Notes: generated by a model not told the origin, from the letters alone. A stretch of DNA of 64,000 nucleotides from RGIG995 sp045542115 (GCA_045542115.1 JAZQKK010000014.1:248001-312000), one strand, 5' to 3'; counted from the stretch's first letter, positions 7,614 through 17,003 are shown. Numbers and translations are program-made.

Positions 7614-8446
7614 TGCGCCGTCTCCGTCTCCAAAGACACACAACCGTCGAGAATGATTTTTCGGGGGCATTTGGAGGCACACAGGCCGCAATGATTACAG
7701 AGAGAGTAATCAATGTGGGCAATGTTATCCACGAAGGTAATGGCGTTGTTGGGACAATTCTTGGCACAGATACCGCAACCGATACACCCCACCTGACAGT
7801 GAGACCGGACGGTAACGCCCTTATCTTTGGACTTGCAAGCCACCCAATACCGGGAATCAAAGGGCACTAATTCAATCAGATTTTGAGGACAGGCGGTCAC
7901 GCACATTCCACAGGCACGGCACTGGTCGTATTCCACGAACGCGGCGCCGTCTTGCAGTTTAATGGCGTCAAAAGCGCAAGCATTCACACAGGACCCCAAT
8001 CCGATACAACCGTAACTGCATTCTTTGGGACCGTTCCCCAAGCGGGAGACCGAGTGGCAATCGGCAAGGCCTTGATAAAGATATTTGTAATTCGCCGTTC
8101 GGTTGTTTCCGCTACACATCACCTGTGCCCGCATCCGAACCGGTTCTTTCACTTCCACTCCCATAATTTCCGCAATCTTTTTGTTGGCCTCCGCCCCGGC
8201 AACGGGACAACGTCCCACGGGAGCAGTTCCTTCCACGATCGCCTTGGCGTAAGCTCCGCAACCGCTGTAACCGCAGCCGCCGCAGTTCGCTCCGGCCAAC
8301 TGCTCGGAGATCTCGTCAATACGGGGGTCTTTTTCCACGGCAAATTTCTTCGCGGCAAACGCCAACAGAACGCCGAAGAGAAAGGCTACCGCCGCCAGAA
8401 CCAAAATAGTGATGGGAATTTCAAGATAAACAGGCATTGCTATCAT
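7610..8446 (-). CDS. rnfB: Rnf complex subunit B, iron-sulfur electron carrier
   Basis: Part of the membrane ferredoxin:NAD+ oxidoreductase (Rnf), which couples electron flow to ion pumping. At 278 residues it has an N-terminal membrane anchor (about 1-30), the four-cysteine motif containing CGGCGYSGCG (about 54-80) and four CxxCxxCxxxC-like cluster motifs in the C-terminal half (CIGLGSCVNAC, CRACGMCVTAC, CIGCGICAKNC, CNHCGLCASKC), typical of the clostridial form. Start ATG 8446 follows AAGGAGG. It is followed by a small membrane protein that overlaps it by four bases. Confidence 0.97.
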   Translation of the reverse strand: MIAMPVYLEIPITILVLAAVAFLFGVLLAFAAKKFAVEKDPRIDEISEQLAGANCGGCGYSGCGAYAKAIVEGTAPVGRCPVAGAEANKKIAEIMGVEVKEPVRMRAQVMCSGNNRTANYKYLYQGLADCHSVSRLGNGPKECSYGCIGLGSCVNACAFDAIKLQDGAAFVEYDQCRACGMCVTACPQNLIELVPFDSRYWVACKSKDKGVTVRSHCQVGCIGCGICAKNCPNNAITFVDNIAHIDYSLCNHCGLCASKCPRKIILDGCVSLETETAQ

Positions 8447-8457
8447 ATCATTCCTCC

Positions 8458-9033
8458 TTAAAACGACAAGCGCAATCCCCCGAAAGCAAGGGCCAAAAGA
8501 CCGCCGGCAATCAGGGCAATGGGAACCCCACGGAAGGGCTTGGGAATTTTGGCAAACTCAAACCGTTCCCGAACGAGAGAAAGCAAGAAAATAGCCAACA
8601 GGAATCCCAGTCCGGCGGCAAAGCCGTAGACGGTAGATTCGATGAAGTTGTAATCGTTCTGCACGTTGAGAAGGGCAACCCCCAAAACGGCGCAGTTAGT
8701 AGTAATCAACGGAAGATAAATTCCCAAAGCGGAATACAACGCGGGGATGGCCTTCTGCAAGAACATTTCGATGAACTGTACCAAGCAGGCAATCAGCAGA
8801 ATAAAGGCAATGGTCTCCAAATATTCAATGTGCAAGGGTTTGAGAACAAAATGGTACAAAGGCCAGGTCAGGGCGGACGCAATCGTCATCGTAAAGGTGA
8901 CGGCAAGCCCCATTCCCACAGCCGTTCCTGTTTTTTGGGATACACCTAAAAATGGGCAGATACCGTAGAATTTTACAAACACGAAGTTTTCAATTAAAAT
9001 TGCGGAAAGAGCGAGTAAAAACAAATTTGCCAT
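8458..9033 (-). CDS. rnfA: Rnf complex subunit A
   Basis: Integral membrane subunit of the Rnf ion pump, 191 residues with about six hydrophobic helices. The N-terminus (LLALSAILIENFVFVKFYG) and the LITTNCAVLG motif are typical of RnfA/NqrE. It is homologous to RnfE, with inverted topology. Ribosome binding site AAGGAGGA; it lies 3 bases after rnfE and 11 before rnfB. Confidence 0.97.
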   Translation of the reverse strand: MANLFLLALSAILIENFVFVKFYGICPFLGVSQKTGTAVGMGLAVTFTMTIASALTWPLYHFVLKPLHIEYLETIAFILLIACLVQFIEMFLQKAIPALYSALGIYLPLITTNCAVLGVALLNVQNDYNFIESTVYGFAAGLGFLLAIFLLSLVRERFEFAKIPKPFRGVPIALIAGGLLALAFGGLRLSF

Positions 9034-9036
9034 AAC

Positions 9037-9657
9037 TCAGTCCTCCTTCTTTTTAGAACGGTTTTTCAGCCATTGCACAAAGGCAATCAAACCGCCCAGA
9101 ATCAAAAATCCACCCACGGGAGAAATCACCAAAACCGCGGGAGAATAGGCCTCGGGAAGGACTTTCAGTCCGAGAAGGGTTCCGCTGCCGATCAATTCCC
9201 GAATCGCGGAAATAATGACCAGCGCAACCGTAAATCCAAACCCCATCGCAAGACCGTCCAACACCGAAGGTAACGGACCGTGCTTGGAAGCAAAGCTTTC
9301 CGCCCGGGCAAGAATCACGCAGTTTACCACGATAAGCGGGATAAACAACCCCAAGGATTCCGCCAGCGACGGAACGTAGGCCTGCAACACCATATCCACC
9401 ACTGTAACAAAGCCGGCGATGATAACGATATACGATGCAATCCGAATTTTCGAAGGAATAAAATTCCGCAAAAGCGAAATAAACAGATTAGAAAGGATAA
9501 GAACAAACGTCACGCTCAGTCCCATTCCGATCCCGTTGATGACCGTGGTGGAAACAGCCAACGTGGAACACATCCCCAAAAGTTGAACGAAAATGGGGTT
9601 CTGGTCCAAAAGGCCGTCTTTAAAAATTTTACCCACCGATACGTTGTCTTTTGCCAT
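9037..9657 (-). CDS. rnfE: Rnf complex subunit E
   Basis: Integral membrane subunit of the Rnf complex, 206 residues, with six predicted helices and the conserved LLGMCSTLAVSTTVINGIGMG and LIVVNCVILARAE segments (each shortened here to the recognisable core). A lysine-rich cytoplasmic tail ends the protein. It starts 3 bases after the rnfG stop, with the GA-rich end of rnfG serving as ribosome binding site. Confidence 0.96.
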   Translation of the reverse strand: MAKDNVSVGKIFKDGLLDQNPIFVQLLGMCSTLAVSTTVINGIGMGLSVTFVLILSNLFISLLRNFIPSKIRIASYIVIIAGFVTVVDMVLQAYVPSLAESLGLFIPLIVVNCVILARAESFASKHGPLPSVLDGLAMGFGFTVALVIISAIRELIGSGTLLGLKVLPEAYSPAVLVISPVGGFLILGGLIAFVQWLKNRSKKKED

Positions 9658-9660
9658 CCT

Positions 9661-10206
9661 TTAATCCCCCTCTCCTTGCAGAATGAACTCACAAGCCCGG
9701 ACGGCGGACTCCACGCCGGACTGGATGCCCTTCGACGAAATGGTAGCCCCGCTGACCGGAATGATGCTTTCCAAATTCCGAGAAGGCAGATTTTTGAATT
9801 GAGGCAGATACGCCCCTTGTTCATCCACCGCCTTCGAGCCGATTCCGGGGGTCTCCGACTGGGAAAGAATCTTGACACCGGTAACAATCATCTCGGGATT
9901 TACCCCGACAATCATCGTAATGGTGTCATACCCTTTTACCGTCACGTCAAAGCAATATCCGGTAACGGAACCGTTTTCTTCCCCTTGATAAACGGCAGTA
10001 ATCATCCCCGATTCAGAGGGGGAAATATAGTCTTCGGAAAGCTGTGTAAAACTTCCGGGAAGAAGTTCTGCCCGAGCCGCCTGACCGGCTAACCTCTGAC
10101 GCTCGGCGATGGTATTACGGGTGAGAATATTAACCACCGAAAGCATAGCAACCACGGCAGCAACGAATAAAGCGAGGCGAAATCCGAGAGAAAAATACTT
10201 TTTCAT
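9661..10206 (-). CDS. rnfG: Rnf complex subunit G, covalent-FMN protein
   Basis: Membrane-anchored flavoprotein of the Rnf complex. The 181 residues consist of one N-terminal helix (about 8-28) and an extracytoplasmic FMN-binding domain. The covalent attachment motif is VSGATISSKG, where the Thr carries FMN by a phosphoester bond in characterised homologues (attachment normally needs the ApbE flavin transferase, which is not in this window). Its ATG overlaps the rnfD stop as ATGA. Confidence 0.96.
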   Translation of the reverse strand: MKKYFSLGFRLALFVAAVVAMLSVVNILTRNTIAERQRLAGQAARAELLPGSFTQLSEDYISPSESGMITAVYQGEENGSVTGYCFDVTVKGYDTITMIVGVNPEMIVTGVKILSQSETPGIGSKAVDEQGAYLPQFKNLPSRNLESIIPVSGATISSKGIQSGVESAVRACEFILQGEGD

Positions 10207-11222
10207 ACGTTTTCCCCTCCGATTCCGTAACGACGGGGCTTCAAATACCGGTCAATGGCCAGCGTTGCCACGTTCATAATCAAAATGGAATAACTGACCG
10301 CTTCGGGATATCCGCCGAAGGTACGTAACAACACCGTTAATCCGCCGCATCCCACGGCATAGATAATCTTTCCTACTTTGGAAAGAGGGGACGTGGCGTA
10401 ATCGGTCGCCATAAAGACCGCCCCCAGCATCAGACCGCCGCTGAGCAGTTCGTAGGCCATATAAGTAAGATTTTCCATTCCACCCACGGGGAACAGATAG
10501 GTCAAAAGGGCCACCGTACCGATGTAGCAGACGGGGATATGCCAGGTAATGACCTTCCGGCAAAGCAGATAAACCAAACCCACAAGAATCAGAAGCGTAG
10601 AAGTTTCCCCGATACATCCGGGCATATTTCCAACGAACATATCCCACAGATCCGTTTCGGGAACAACGCCGTTTTTCAGACTGGCAAGGGTGGTAGCACT
10701 GGTGATAGAGTCCACGGAATCGGAAATGACACCGTCGGTAAACATTGGCTCTCCGAAAATGAACGACGCCTTATAATAAACGTCACTGAAAGGCTTTGTA
10801 AAGGTGGTCATAATCGTAGGCCAGGAGAAGAGAAACGCTCTTGCGGCAAGGGCAGGATTCAAGAAATTCTTTCCCAATCCCCCGAAGAGACATTTTACCA
10901 CGACAATGGCAAAAAATCCGCCAACAGCAACCATCCAATAAGGGGTCACCACCGGAAGATTCAATCCCAGAAGCAACCCGGTGACCACCGCAGAAAAGTC
11001 TCCGATGGTATTCTTGCGTTTGGTCAGCCAATTAAACAAACTTTCAAAAGCGACACACGACCCGACCGAAACCAACGTAATGCTTAATGCTCGGAAGCCA
11101 AAATAAATGGTACCGGCAACCAACAGAGGAAGCAGGGCAATCACCACGTCCCGCATCAAGGTCATCGTAGAATCCTTGCAACGGTAATGAGGCGAGGAAT
11201 TGACTAAAAGTTGCTGGCTCAT
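10203..11222 (-). CDS. rnfD: Rnf complex subunit D
   Basis: Polytopic membrane subunit of about 339 residues; related to NqrB, which carries covalently bound FMN. The N-terminal SSPHYRCKDSTMTLMRDVVIALLP and the central LGLNLPVVTPYWM segment (cores only) are typical, as is SATTLASLKN, containing the Thr of the flavin attachment region. The true start is the ATG at 11222, which overlaps the rnfC stop as ATGA and has GGAGG six bases upstream; a longer reading frame extends upstream but overlaps rnfC without a ribosome binding site. Confidence 0.96.
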   Translation of the reverse strand: MSQQLLVNSSPHYRCKDSTMTLMRDVVIALLPLLVAGTIYFGFRALSITLVSVGSCVAFESLFNWLTKRKNTIGDFSAVVTGLLLGLNLPVVTPYWMVAVGGFFAIVVVKCLFGGLGKNFLNPALAARAFLFSWPTIMTTFTKPFSDVYYKASFIFGEPMFTDGVISDSVDSITSATTLASLKNGVVPETDLWDMFVGNMPGCIGETSTLLILVGLVYLLCRKVITWHIPVCYIGTVALLTYLFPVGGMENLTYMAYELLSGGLMLGAVFMATDYATSPLSKVGKIIYAVGCGGLTVLLRTFGGYPEAVSYSILIMNVATLAIDRYLKPRRYGIGGENV

Positions 11223-12544
11223 TTCTTTCCTCCTTCCCGGGGAATCTGACTTTTCGCCATCCGCATTGCCTGAACCAAGTATAATTTCGCAGGGCAAACG
11301 TAGGCACAACAACCACATTCAATGCAGTCCTGAACGTTCAACTTTGCGCACTCGGAAAACCGGTCCAACACGGCGTTTTCATAAATTTTTGTAGGTTGCA
11401 ACCGCATCGGACAAACCGAAACACAGCGGCCGCACCGGATACAGGTATCCGAATCGGGGAACGACTCTTCTCCCCCGTCGGGAGCAAAGGCCAAAAGGGA
11501 AGAAGTATTCTTAACCACGGGGATATCCAAGGAATGTTGGGCAAAGCCCATCATCGGACCGCCGGTCACAATCTTGTAAGGTTCCGCCGTAAAGCCGCCG
11601 CAATGCCGGAACAGTTCCCGGTAAGGAGTTCCGATACGAACCAACAGATTCGCGGGATTTGCCACCGCAGAACCGCTGACGGTCACCACCCGCTTCGTCA
11701 GGGGCTGCCCCCGATAAATAGCCCGGTACAACGATGCACAGGTATCCACGTTAAACACGGCACAACCGATATCCATCGGCAGTTTCCCCGGAGGAACTTC
11801 CCGACCGGTAACGGCACGAATCAGTTGTTTTTCGCCCCCCTGGGGGTATTTCGTGGGCAATTCCAAAACGGTGATTCCCGTACCGTCGGCGGTGGCCCGC
11901 ATCGTAGCAAGGGCATCGGGTTTATTGTTCTCAATACAGATAACAACGTCGTCCACACCCAGGCACTGACGGATCAATTCCGCACCGGTAACGATAAACC
12001 GAGGATATTCCACCATTGCCCGATGGTCTGAGGTAATAAAAGGCTCGCACTCACAACCGTTGATGATCACCGAAGTGACTTTGCGATCGATAGCGGTACG
12101 CAATTTGGCGTGCAACGGAAATGCCGCTCCCCCCATCCCCACGATACCGGCTTCCAGAGCCAGAGCAATAATCTGCTCGGAAGAAAGGTCGCAAACGTCC
12201 CCCTCATAAGATTCCAGTTCCACCTTTTCGTCGCTTCCGTCATTTTCAATGACCACCGACGGAACCTTGATACCCGAAGAAGTCCACCGAGGTTCGATAG
12301 CCTTCACGATTCCGGGAATCGAAGCGTGCACCGGAGCGTAAAGTCCCGATTCACACGTCCCGATCTTCTGCCCTTCCAACACCCGGTCTCCTACCTTGAC
12401 GACAGGTTGGCAGGGAGCACCAATGTGCTGAGACAGGGGGATGATCACCTGCTCCGGCTGAGGCAGATTGCTGACGATGACGCTGGCGGCGGTTTTTTCT
12501 TTTTGATATTCCGGATGGATTCCGCCGCGGAAAGAAAACGCCAT
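11219..12544 (-). CDS. rnfC: Rnf complex subunit C, NADH-binding
   Basis: Peripheral subunit that reacts with NAD(H). At 441 residues it is the compact clostridial form, without the long C-terminal repeats of proteobacterial RnfC. The glycine-rich nucleotide/FMN region GIVGMGGAAFPLHAK and two 4Fe-4S motifs (CIRCGRCVSVCP and CIECGCCAYVCP) near the C-terminus are visible. It is the first gene of the rnfCDGEAB operon, with a near-consensus promoter about 80 bases upstream and ribosome binding site GAGAGGAG. Confidence 0.97.
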   Translation of the reverse strand: MAFSFRGGIHPEYQKEKTAASVIVSNLPQPEQVIIPLSQHIGAPCQPVVKVGDRVLEGQKIGTCESGLYAPVHASIPGIVKAIEPRWTSSGIKVPSVVIENDGSDEKVELESYEGDVCDLSSEQIIALALEAGIVGMGGAAFPLHAKLRTAIDRKVTSVIINGCECEPFITSDHRAMVEYPRFIVTGAELIRQCLGVDDVVICIENNKPDALATMRATADGTGITVLELPTKYPQGGEKQLIRAVTGREVPPGKLPMDIGCAVFNVDTCASLYRAIYRGQPLTKRVVTVSGSAVANPANLLVRIGTPYRELFRHCGGFTAEPYKIVTGGPMMGFAQHSLDIPVVKNTSSLLAFAPDGGEESFPDSDTCIRCGRCVSVCPMRLQPTKIYENAVLDRFSECAKLNVQDCIECGCCAYVCPAKLYLVQAMRMAKSQIPREGGKK

Positions 12545-12623
12545 AGAAGATACTCCTCTCTTTTTATAACGTTACCGGATGCCCCTCGCATCCGGTCGAC
12601 TGAATTTCACAAGATATATAATA

Positions 12624-12652
12624 ATTATATAATAAAATCTTAAATATGTCAA
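12624..12652 (-). promoter_or_regulatory. Sigma-A promoter of the rnf operon
   Basis: TTGACA (12647-12652) and TATAAT (12624-12629) on the minus strand are full consensus and 17 bases apart, just downstream of the preceding gene's terminator. This predicts strong, possibly constitutive, rnf expression. Confidence 0.9.
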
Positions 12653-12667
12653 GAGGGTAATTTAAGT

Positions 12668-12692
12668 AAAAACCCCGAGAATCATCTCGGGG
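12668..12692 (-). terminator. Terminator of the IMPACT-family gene
   Basis: On the minus strand CCCCGAGA and TCTCGGGG form a perfect 8-bp stem with a 4-base loop, followed by TTTTT. The TGA stop of the gene lies inside the loop. Confidence 0.88.
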
Positions 12693-13290
12693 CAATCTGA
12701 CGGCCGATTTCCTGAAAAACGATGGAAATATCCTCGGACAATACTTCTTTCAGAGCGCAAAGAGCCGGCTCTTCCGAACGCATCGAGAAAACCACGTTAT
12801 CCGAAAAAGAACGGTCCAAAATGGGAATATTCAATTTTTCTCCGTGATATGTTACCGTCCCGGTCTTCGAATAAGGGAAGGTCACGGTAAAATCAATAAA
12901 TTCAGCAGTCTCGGTCTTTTCCGCCGCTTCCAGGGCTCCGGCGGCGGCTTTGGCATAGGCCCGCACCAACCCTCCGGCACCCAACAAAATCCCCCCAAAA
13001 TGCCGGGTGACTACCACCGTAACGTCTTCCAATCCGTTCTTCTGCAATGCATTGAGCGTCGGGGCTCCTCCGGTCCCGGAGGGTTCGCCGTCGTCGCTCA
13101 TACGGACGATTCCCCCGTGAATAACGTAGGCAAACACGTGATGCCGTGCTTCCGGGTCGGCGGCACGGATCTGAGCAATCACCTGCTTGGCCTCCTCTTC
13201 GGTAGGGGTATAAAAGGCTCTGCCAATGAAGGTGGATTTTTTTTCGGTAAATTCATATTCTCCGCTTCCGCGGAGGGTTACGTATCCCAT
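12682..13290 (-). CDS. YigZ/IMPACT family protein
   Basis: About 202 residues. The N-terminal IMPACT domain has EKKSTFIGRAF, the signature block DDGEPSGTGGAP and VVVTRHFGGILLGAGGLVRAY; the C-terminal part is the DUF1949 ferredoxin-like domain. The biochemical role of bacterial members is not settled; the eukaryotic relative regulates Gcn2. I placed the start at ATG 13290 (preceded by GGGAG) because ATG 13323 falls inside the -10 box (13322-13327) and ATG 13305 would be almost leaderless. It is divergent from the dabb-holB operon. Confidence 0.9.
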   Translation of the reverse strand: MGYVTLRGSGEYEFTEKKSTFIGRAFYTPTEEEAKQVIAQIRAADPEARHHVFAYVIHGGIVRMSDDGEPSGTGGAPTLNALQKNGLEDVTVVVTRHFGGILLGAGGLVRAYAKAAAGALEAAEKTETAEFIDFTVTFPYSKTGTVTYHGEKLNIPILDRSFSDNVVFSMRSEEPALCALKEVLSEDISIVFQEIGRQIAPR

Positions 13291-13391
13291 AGAGAACACT
13301 CCCATATCGGTTCTTTCTTCCATTGTATCACATTTTTCAGAAAATTTCCACCTCAGATATGCAACTTTATTTTAACTTTCGGTAAAATTTC

Positions 13392-13420
13392 TTGCAATTT
13401 TTCTTCATTTGTGTTATAAT
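13392..13420 (+). promoter_or_regulatory. Sigma-A promoter of dabb-holB-yaaT
   Basis: TTGCAA (13392-13397) and TATAAT (13415-13420) have a 17-base spacer; transcription would start near 13427, leaving a short leader before the GTG at 13454. Confidence 0.85.
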
Positions 13421-13453
13421 AGAGAAAGAAATATACAGAGAAGAGGGGTCAAC

Positions 13454-13747
13454 GTGTTTCGACATATCGTGCTGTACCGCTTGAAAGACCGAAGCGAAAA
13501 AGCTAAGCAAGCCTTGAAAAATAAGTTTTTGACCCTTCGGGGAAACGTCCCCCAGATTCGGGAAATAGAAGTCGGAACCGACTGTCTCTATTCGGGACGG
13601 AGTTATGACGTGGCCCTGGTCATCACCTTTGACAAAAAAGACGACCTTCCCCTCTACAAGGCTCACCCCTTCCATTTGGGGGTGGCGGAATACGTCCATT
13701 CCGTGATAGAATCGGCGGTCAGTTGTGATTTTGAGGCAGACCTATGA
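13454..13747 (+). CDS. Stress-responsive A/B barrel (Dabb) domain protein
   Basis: A 97-residue ferredoxin-like Dabb protein. Members dimerise into a small barrel and are found in stress proteins and some polyketide cyclases; no specific activity can be deduced. Visible features are the opening VFRHIVLYRLKD strand, the IREIEVGTD segment and the HP-H motif in YKAHPFHLGVAEYV. The start is GTG 13454, with GAGGGG upstream; an ATG further upstream would lie before the transcription start. It is the first gene of an operon and its stop overlaps holB as ATGA. Confidence 0.88.
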   Translation: MFRHIVLYRLKDRSEKAKQALKNKFLTLRGNVPQIREIEVGTDCLYSGRSYDVALVITFDKKDDLPLYKAHPFHLGVAEYVHSVIESAVSCDFEADL

Positions 13748-14631
13748 ATTTTTCGGGATTTTACGGGAACGACCCCATCAAAACCATCCTAAATTCCCAC
13801 CTGTTCCACGCCTATCTGATCGAAGGACCGGAAGGGTCGGGGAAGCATACGCTCGCAAACCTTATCACCAACGCACTGGTCTGCGACGGAGAGAACCCCC
13901 CTTGCGGAACCTGTCGGCAATGCTATAAGTTTCGGGAACGGTGCCATCCGGATATTATCGATATTCCTTCCGACCTTCCGGTGGATGAAATGCGGCAAGT
14001 GTTGGCGGGAATCGTACTGACCCCTAACGATGCAAAGCACAAAGTCTACCGCATCGACAAGGCGGAAAAACTCCACCCCGCAGCCCAAAATCTGTTGTTG
14101 AAGACGTTGGAAGAGCCGCCGGAGTACGCCGTTTTTCTTTTGCTGTGCAATGCGAAAGAAGGGGTGTTGGAAACGGTGCGTTCCCGGTGTCAAACCTTAA
14201 CGACGGCACCTTTGCCGGAATCGGTGATTCGGGACCATTTCATTAAGACCTTCGGTTCTTATGACGAAAAGGCACAAAATGCGGCGCTGCTGTCCGCGGG
14301 ATTTTTGGGGAAAGCCGTGGAACTGTATCAATCGGGAGACGGAGAAGCGGTGGAACGGTGCAAAGCGCTGATTGAAGCTCTGCAAAAAGGAGATGTTCCC
14401 TGCGTCTTTCGGATTTTTAATTTCAAAGACCGGGAACAGTTAACGGCCTTTTACCGAGCCTTTTCCCTTCACGTAAAACGCTGTTTACGGGATTGCACCC
14501 CTTCGCAACGCCGGTTTTTCGCCGACTTGGCCCAACGGTGGGACGAAATGGAAGAAGCAATGCAGACCAACGTAAACGTGAAGCTGTGGAATACCAATCT
14601 TGCCCGGCTCTGCCTGAAAGCAAGAAGATAA
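13744..14631 (+). CDS. holB: DNA polymerase III delta-prime subunit
   Basis: Clamp-loader subunit of the replicative polymerase, 295 residues. It shows the AAA+ Walker A-like GPEGSGKHT, the four-cysteine zinc module CDGENPPCGTCRQCYKF, the DKAEKLHPAAQNLLLKTLEEPP helix region and the SRC sensor motif in VRSRCQTL. Its start overlaps the Dabb gene stop (ATGA). The holB-yaaT order directly downstream is conserved in Firmicutes, which supports both assignments. Confidence 0.95.
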   Translation: MNFSGFYGNDPIKTILNSHLFHAYLIEGPEGSGKHTLANLITNALVCDGENPPCGTCRQCYKFRERCHPDIIDIPSDLPVDEMRQVLAGIVLTPNDAKHKVYRIDKAEKLHPAAQNLLLKTLEEPPEYAVFLLLCNAKEGVLETVRSRCQTLTTAPLPESVIRDHFIKTFGSYDEKAQNAALLSAGFLGKAVELYQSGDGEAVERCKALIEALQKGDVPCVFRIFNFKDREQLTAFYRAFSLHVKRCLRDCTPSQRRFFADLAQRWDEMEEAMQTNVNVKLWNTNLARLCLKARR

Positions 14632-14660
14632 TTATTTTTTTCAAAGAAAGGATCACTCCA

Positions 14661-15635
14661 ATGATTGAAATCATCGGAATCCGTTTCCGCAATGCGGGAA
14701 AGATTTATTATTTTGCCCCCAACGGCGTTGTGGCCGAACCGGGACAGAAGGTCATCGTTCAGACCGTCCGGGGAATCGAAATCGGCACGGTAGCCCTTGG
14801 GAATAAGGAGATTGACGAATCGGAAAATATCAAAGACCTTTCCCCCGTGCTTCGTCTTGCCACCGAGGAAGACCTGCAACGGGACAAGGAAAACCGGGAA
14901 AAAGAAAAAGCCGCCTTTGACGTTTGTGAAGAAAAGATTAAAAAGCACGGCTTGGATATGAAGCTTATCAGCGTGGAATACACCTTCGATTGCTCGAAAA
15001 TCGTATTCTGCTTTGTTGCGGAAGGTCGGGTAGATTTCCGGGAGTTGGTCAAAGATTTGGCCGGCGTGTTCAAGACCCGAATCGAACTGCGGCAAATCGG
15101 CGTTCGGGACCAGACTAAGACCATTGCGGGATTGGGACTGTGCGGACGAAAGGTTTGTTGTGCCGGATTTTTAACGGATTTTGACCAGATTACGGTCAAA
15201 ATGGCAAAAGACCAGGGATTGTCATCCTCTCCTCAAAAAATTTCCGGTCCCTGCGGGAAATTGATTTGCTGTTTATCCTTTGAACAAAAGGCTTATGAAG
15301 CGGACTACAAGGAACTTCCCAAGATGGGTTCCTACGTTAAGACCCTCAACGGTTGCGGAACGGTCTGCGAAGTGTCTGCTCTCAAACAAGGGGTTCGTGT
15401 CCGTCTGGAAGACAAGCCGGACGAAGCCCCCGTCTTCTATAAAAAAGAAGAGTTGACTGACCCCAACGAGCCGGAACGGGAAACAACCCAAAAAGAAGAA
15501 ATCCCTGCTCCTATCCTTCAAGAAAGCATCGAAGAAAAGAGCAAAGAACCGGCGAAAAATCCCCGTCCGAAGCATAAAAAGAAGCCGTTCTACAAAAAGC
15601 GCAAGCCCCAGCAAAAAAAGGAAAACGGACAATAA
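14661..15635 (+). CDS. PSP1 / YaaT family protein with basic tail
   Basis: A 324-residue relative of B. subtilis YaaT (RicT), which with RicA and RicF forms an iron-sulfur complex that affects RNase Y activity and the phosphorelay. The PSP1 C-terminal domain has cysteine motifs GLCGRKVCCAGFL and GPCGKLICCLSFEQ. The last 75 residues are an acidic stretch followed by a Lys/Arg-rich tail (KHKKKPFYKKRKPQQKK), likely disordered and possibly nucleic-acid binding. ATG 14661 follows AAAGAAAGGA; upstream in-frame ATGs overlap holB. It ends at a bidirectional terminator. Confidence 0.93.
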   Translation: MIEIIGIRFRNAGKIYYFAPNGVVAEPGQKVIVQTVRGIEIGTVALGNKEIDESENIKDLSPVLRLATEEDLQRDKENREKEKAAFDVCEEKIKKHGLDMKLISVEYTFDCSKIVFCFVAEGRVDFRELVKDLAGVFKTRIELRQIGVRDQTKTIAGLGLCGRKVCCAGFLTDFDQITVKMAKDQGLSSSPQKISGPCGKLICCLSFEQKAYEADYKELPKMGSYVKTLNGCGTVCEVSALKQGVRVRLEDKPDEAPVFYKKEELTDPNEPERETTQKEEIPAPILQESIEEKSKEPAKNPRPKHKKKPFYKKRKPQQKKENGQ

Positions 15636-15642
15636 AAAAATG

Positions 15643-15672
15643 AAATCCCACCCATTCCGGGTGGGATTTTTT
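15643..15672. terminator. Bidirectional terminator between yaaT and the MATE gene
   Basis: AAATCCCACCC (15643-15653) pairs with GGGTGGGATTT (15659-15669). T-runs follow on the plus strand and an A-run precedes it, so it can serve both convergent genes. Confidence 0.92.
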
Positions 15673-15674
15673 CT

Positions 15675-17003
15675 TTAATAACGATATTTTTTCCGTAACA
15701 AAATCAAGAACAGGATTCCCAGGAAGAAGGCCATCAATTCCGCCCCGACGATAGACAACCAAATCCCGTCAACGTCAAAAAATAGCGGCAACAACAAAAC
15801 CGCTCCGACCTGGAATACCAGGGTGCGGGCAAAGGAAAGCAACGCGGAGATCGGACCGTTATTTAATGCTGTAAAGAAGGAGGAGGAAAAGATATTCAAT
15901 CCGGCAAAGAGGAAGGTGAAGGAATACAAAGTAAATCCTCTCCGGGTCAGGTCAAACAGAGACGGGTCGTACCCTACGAACAGGCGGGACAGAGGAAGGG
16001 AAAGAGACTCGGAGAGAATCAGCATTATCACAGAAGAAATCCCAATAATGACCAGACTTTTTTTCAGAATATTTTTCAATTCGTCGCAATTTCCGGCCCC
16101 GTAATGAAAACTGACGATGGGAGCCGTTCCGATGGCATATCCGATAAAAATCGAAAGAAAGAACAAATTGATGTACATCAAAACGCCGTACGCCGCAACT
16201 CCGTCTTCTCCGGCATATCGCATCAGTTGAATGTTATACAAAAGCCCCACCAAGGACATTGAAATATTGGACATCAGTTCCGAAGAACCGTTGGTACAGG
16301 TCTTCCAGATGGCAGACCCATCAAATTGGGTCTTTCCCAAATGTAAAATAGAGGAATTGGGGACAAAGAAATACACCAGGGGAATGATTCCGCCTACCAC
16401 CTGGCTTGCGGCAGTGGCAAAGGCGGCACCCTCAACACCCCATTGAAACAATCCCACAAACAGGGCATCCAAGACCATATTGGCAACCCCGGAAGCCACT
16501 GTAACCCACAGTCCCAACTGAGGTTTTTCTGCGGCGACAAAGAAGCTTTGAAACTCCATTTGCAGAATAAAAAAGGGGGTTGCAAGCAAAAGGATCCTTC
16601 CGTAAATCACACAGTATTCCAACAATTCCCCTTCTGCACCAAGCAACGTGGCAAAGGGACGAAGCAAGAAAATTCCAAAAAGAGAAACGGCAATTCCCAC
16701 CCCGAGAGAAACGTAAACGATCAAGGAAAAGACCCGGTTGGCTTTCTCCGGTCTTCCCTCTCCCATAATCTTGGAAACCAGAGCACTGCCCCCCGTGCCG
16801 AACATAAATCCAAGCCCTCCGAACATCATCAGGAAAGGCATTATGAAATTCACGGCGGCAAACGGGGTCTTCCCCACAAAATTGGACACAAAATATCCGT
16901 CTACAACTCCGTAGATCGAAGAAAAAATCATCATCGCAACCGAAGGAAGGATGAAACGAATCAGTTTTGAATAGGTAAAATGGTCAGACAACCGAATGGA
17001 CAT
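15675..17003 (-). CDS. MATE family efflux transporter
   Basis: A 442-residue polytopic protein with 12 predicted helices in two homologous halves, the layout of the MATE superfamily (drug/Na+ or H+ antiport). Typical parts are the N-terminal LPSVAMMIFSSIYGVVDGYFV helix, FGTGGSALVSKIMGEG after helix 2, and the second-half equivalent GTAPIVSFHYGAGN. It belongs to the DinF/NorM-like bacterial group; substrate unknown. AAGGAG precedes the ATG. It has its own promoter and converges on yaaT. Confidence 0.93.
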   Translation of the reverse strand: MSIRLSDHFTYSKLIRFILPSVAMMIFSSIYGVVDGYFVSNFVGKTPFAAVNFIMPFLMMFGGLGFMFGTGGSALVSKIMGEGRPEKANRVFSLIVYVSLGVGIAVSLFGIFLLRPFATLLGAEGELLEYCVIYGRILLLATPFFILQMEFQSFFVAAEKPQLGLWVTVASGVANMVLDALFVGLFQWGVEGAAFATAASQVVGGIIPLVYFFVPNSSILHLGKTQFDGSAIWKTCTNGSSELMSNISMSLVGLLYNIQLMRYAGEDGVAAYGVLMYINLFFLSIFIGYAIGTAPIVSFHYGAGNCDELKNILKKSLVIIGISSVIMLILSESLSLPLSRLFVGYDPSLFDLTRRGFTLYSFTFLFAGLNIFSSSFFTALNNGPISALLSFARTLVFQVGAVLLLPLFFDVDGIWLSIVGAELMAFFLGILFLILLRKKYRY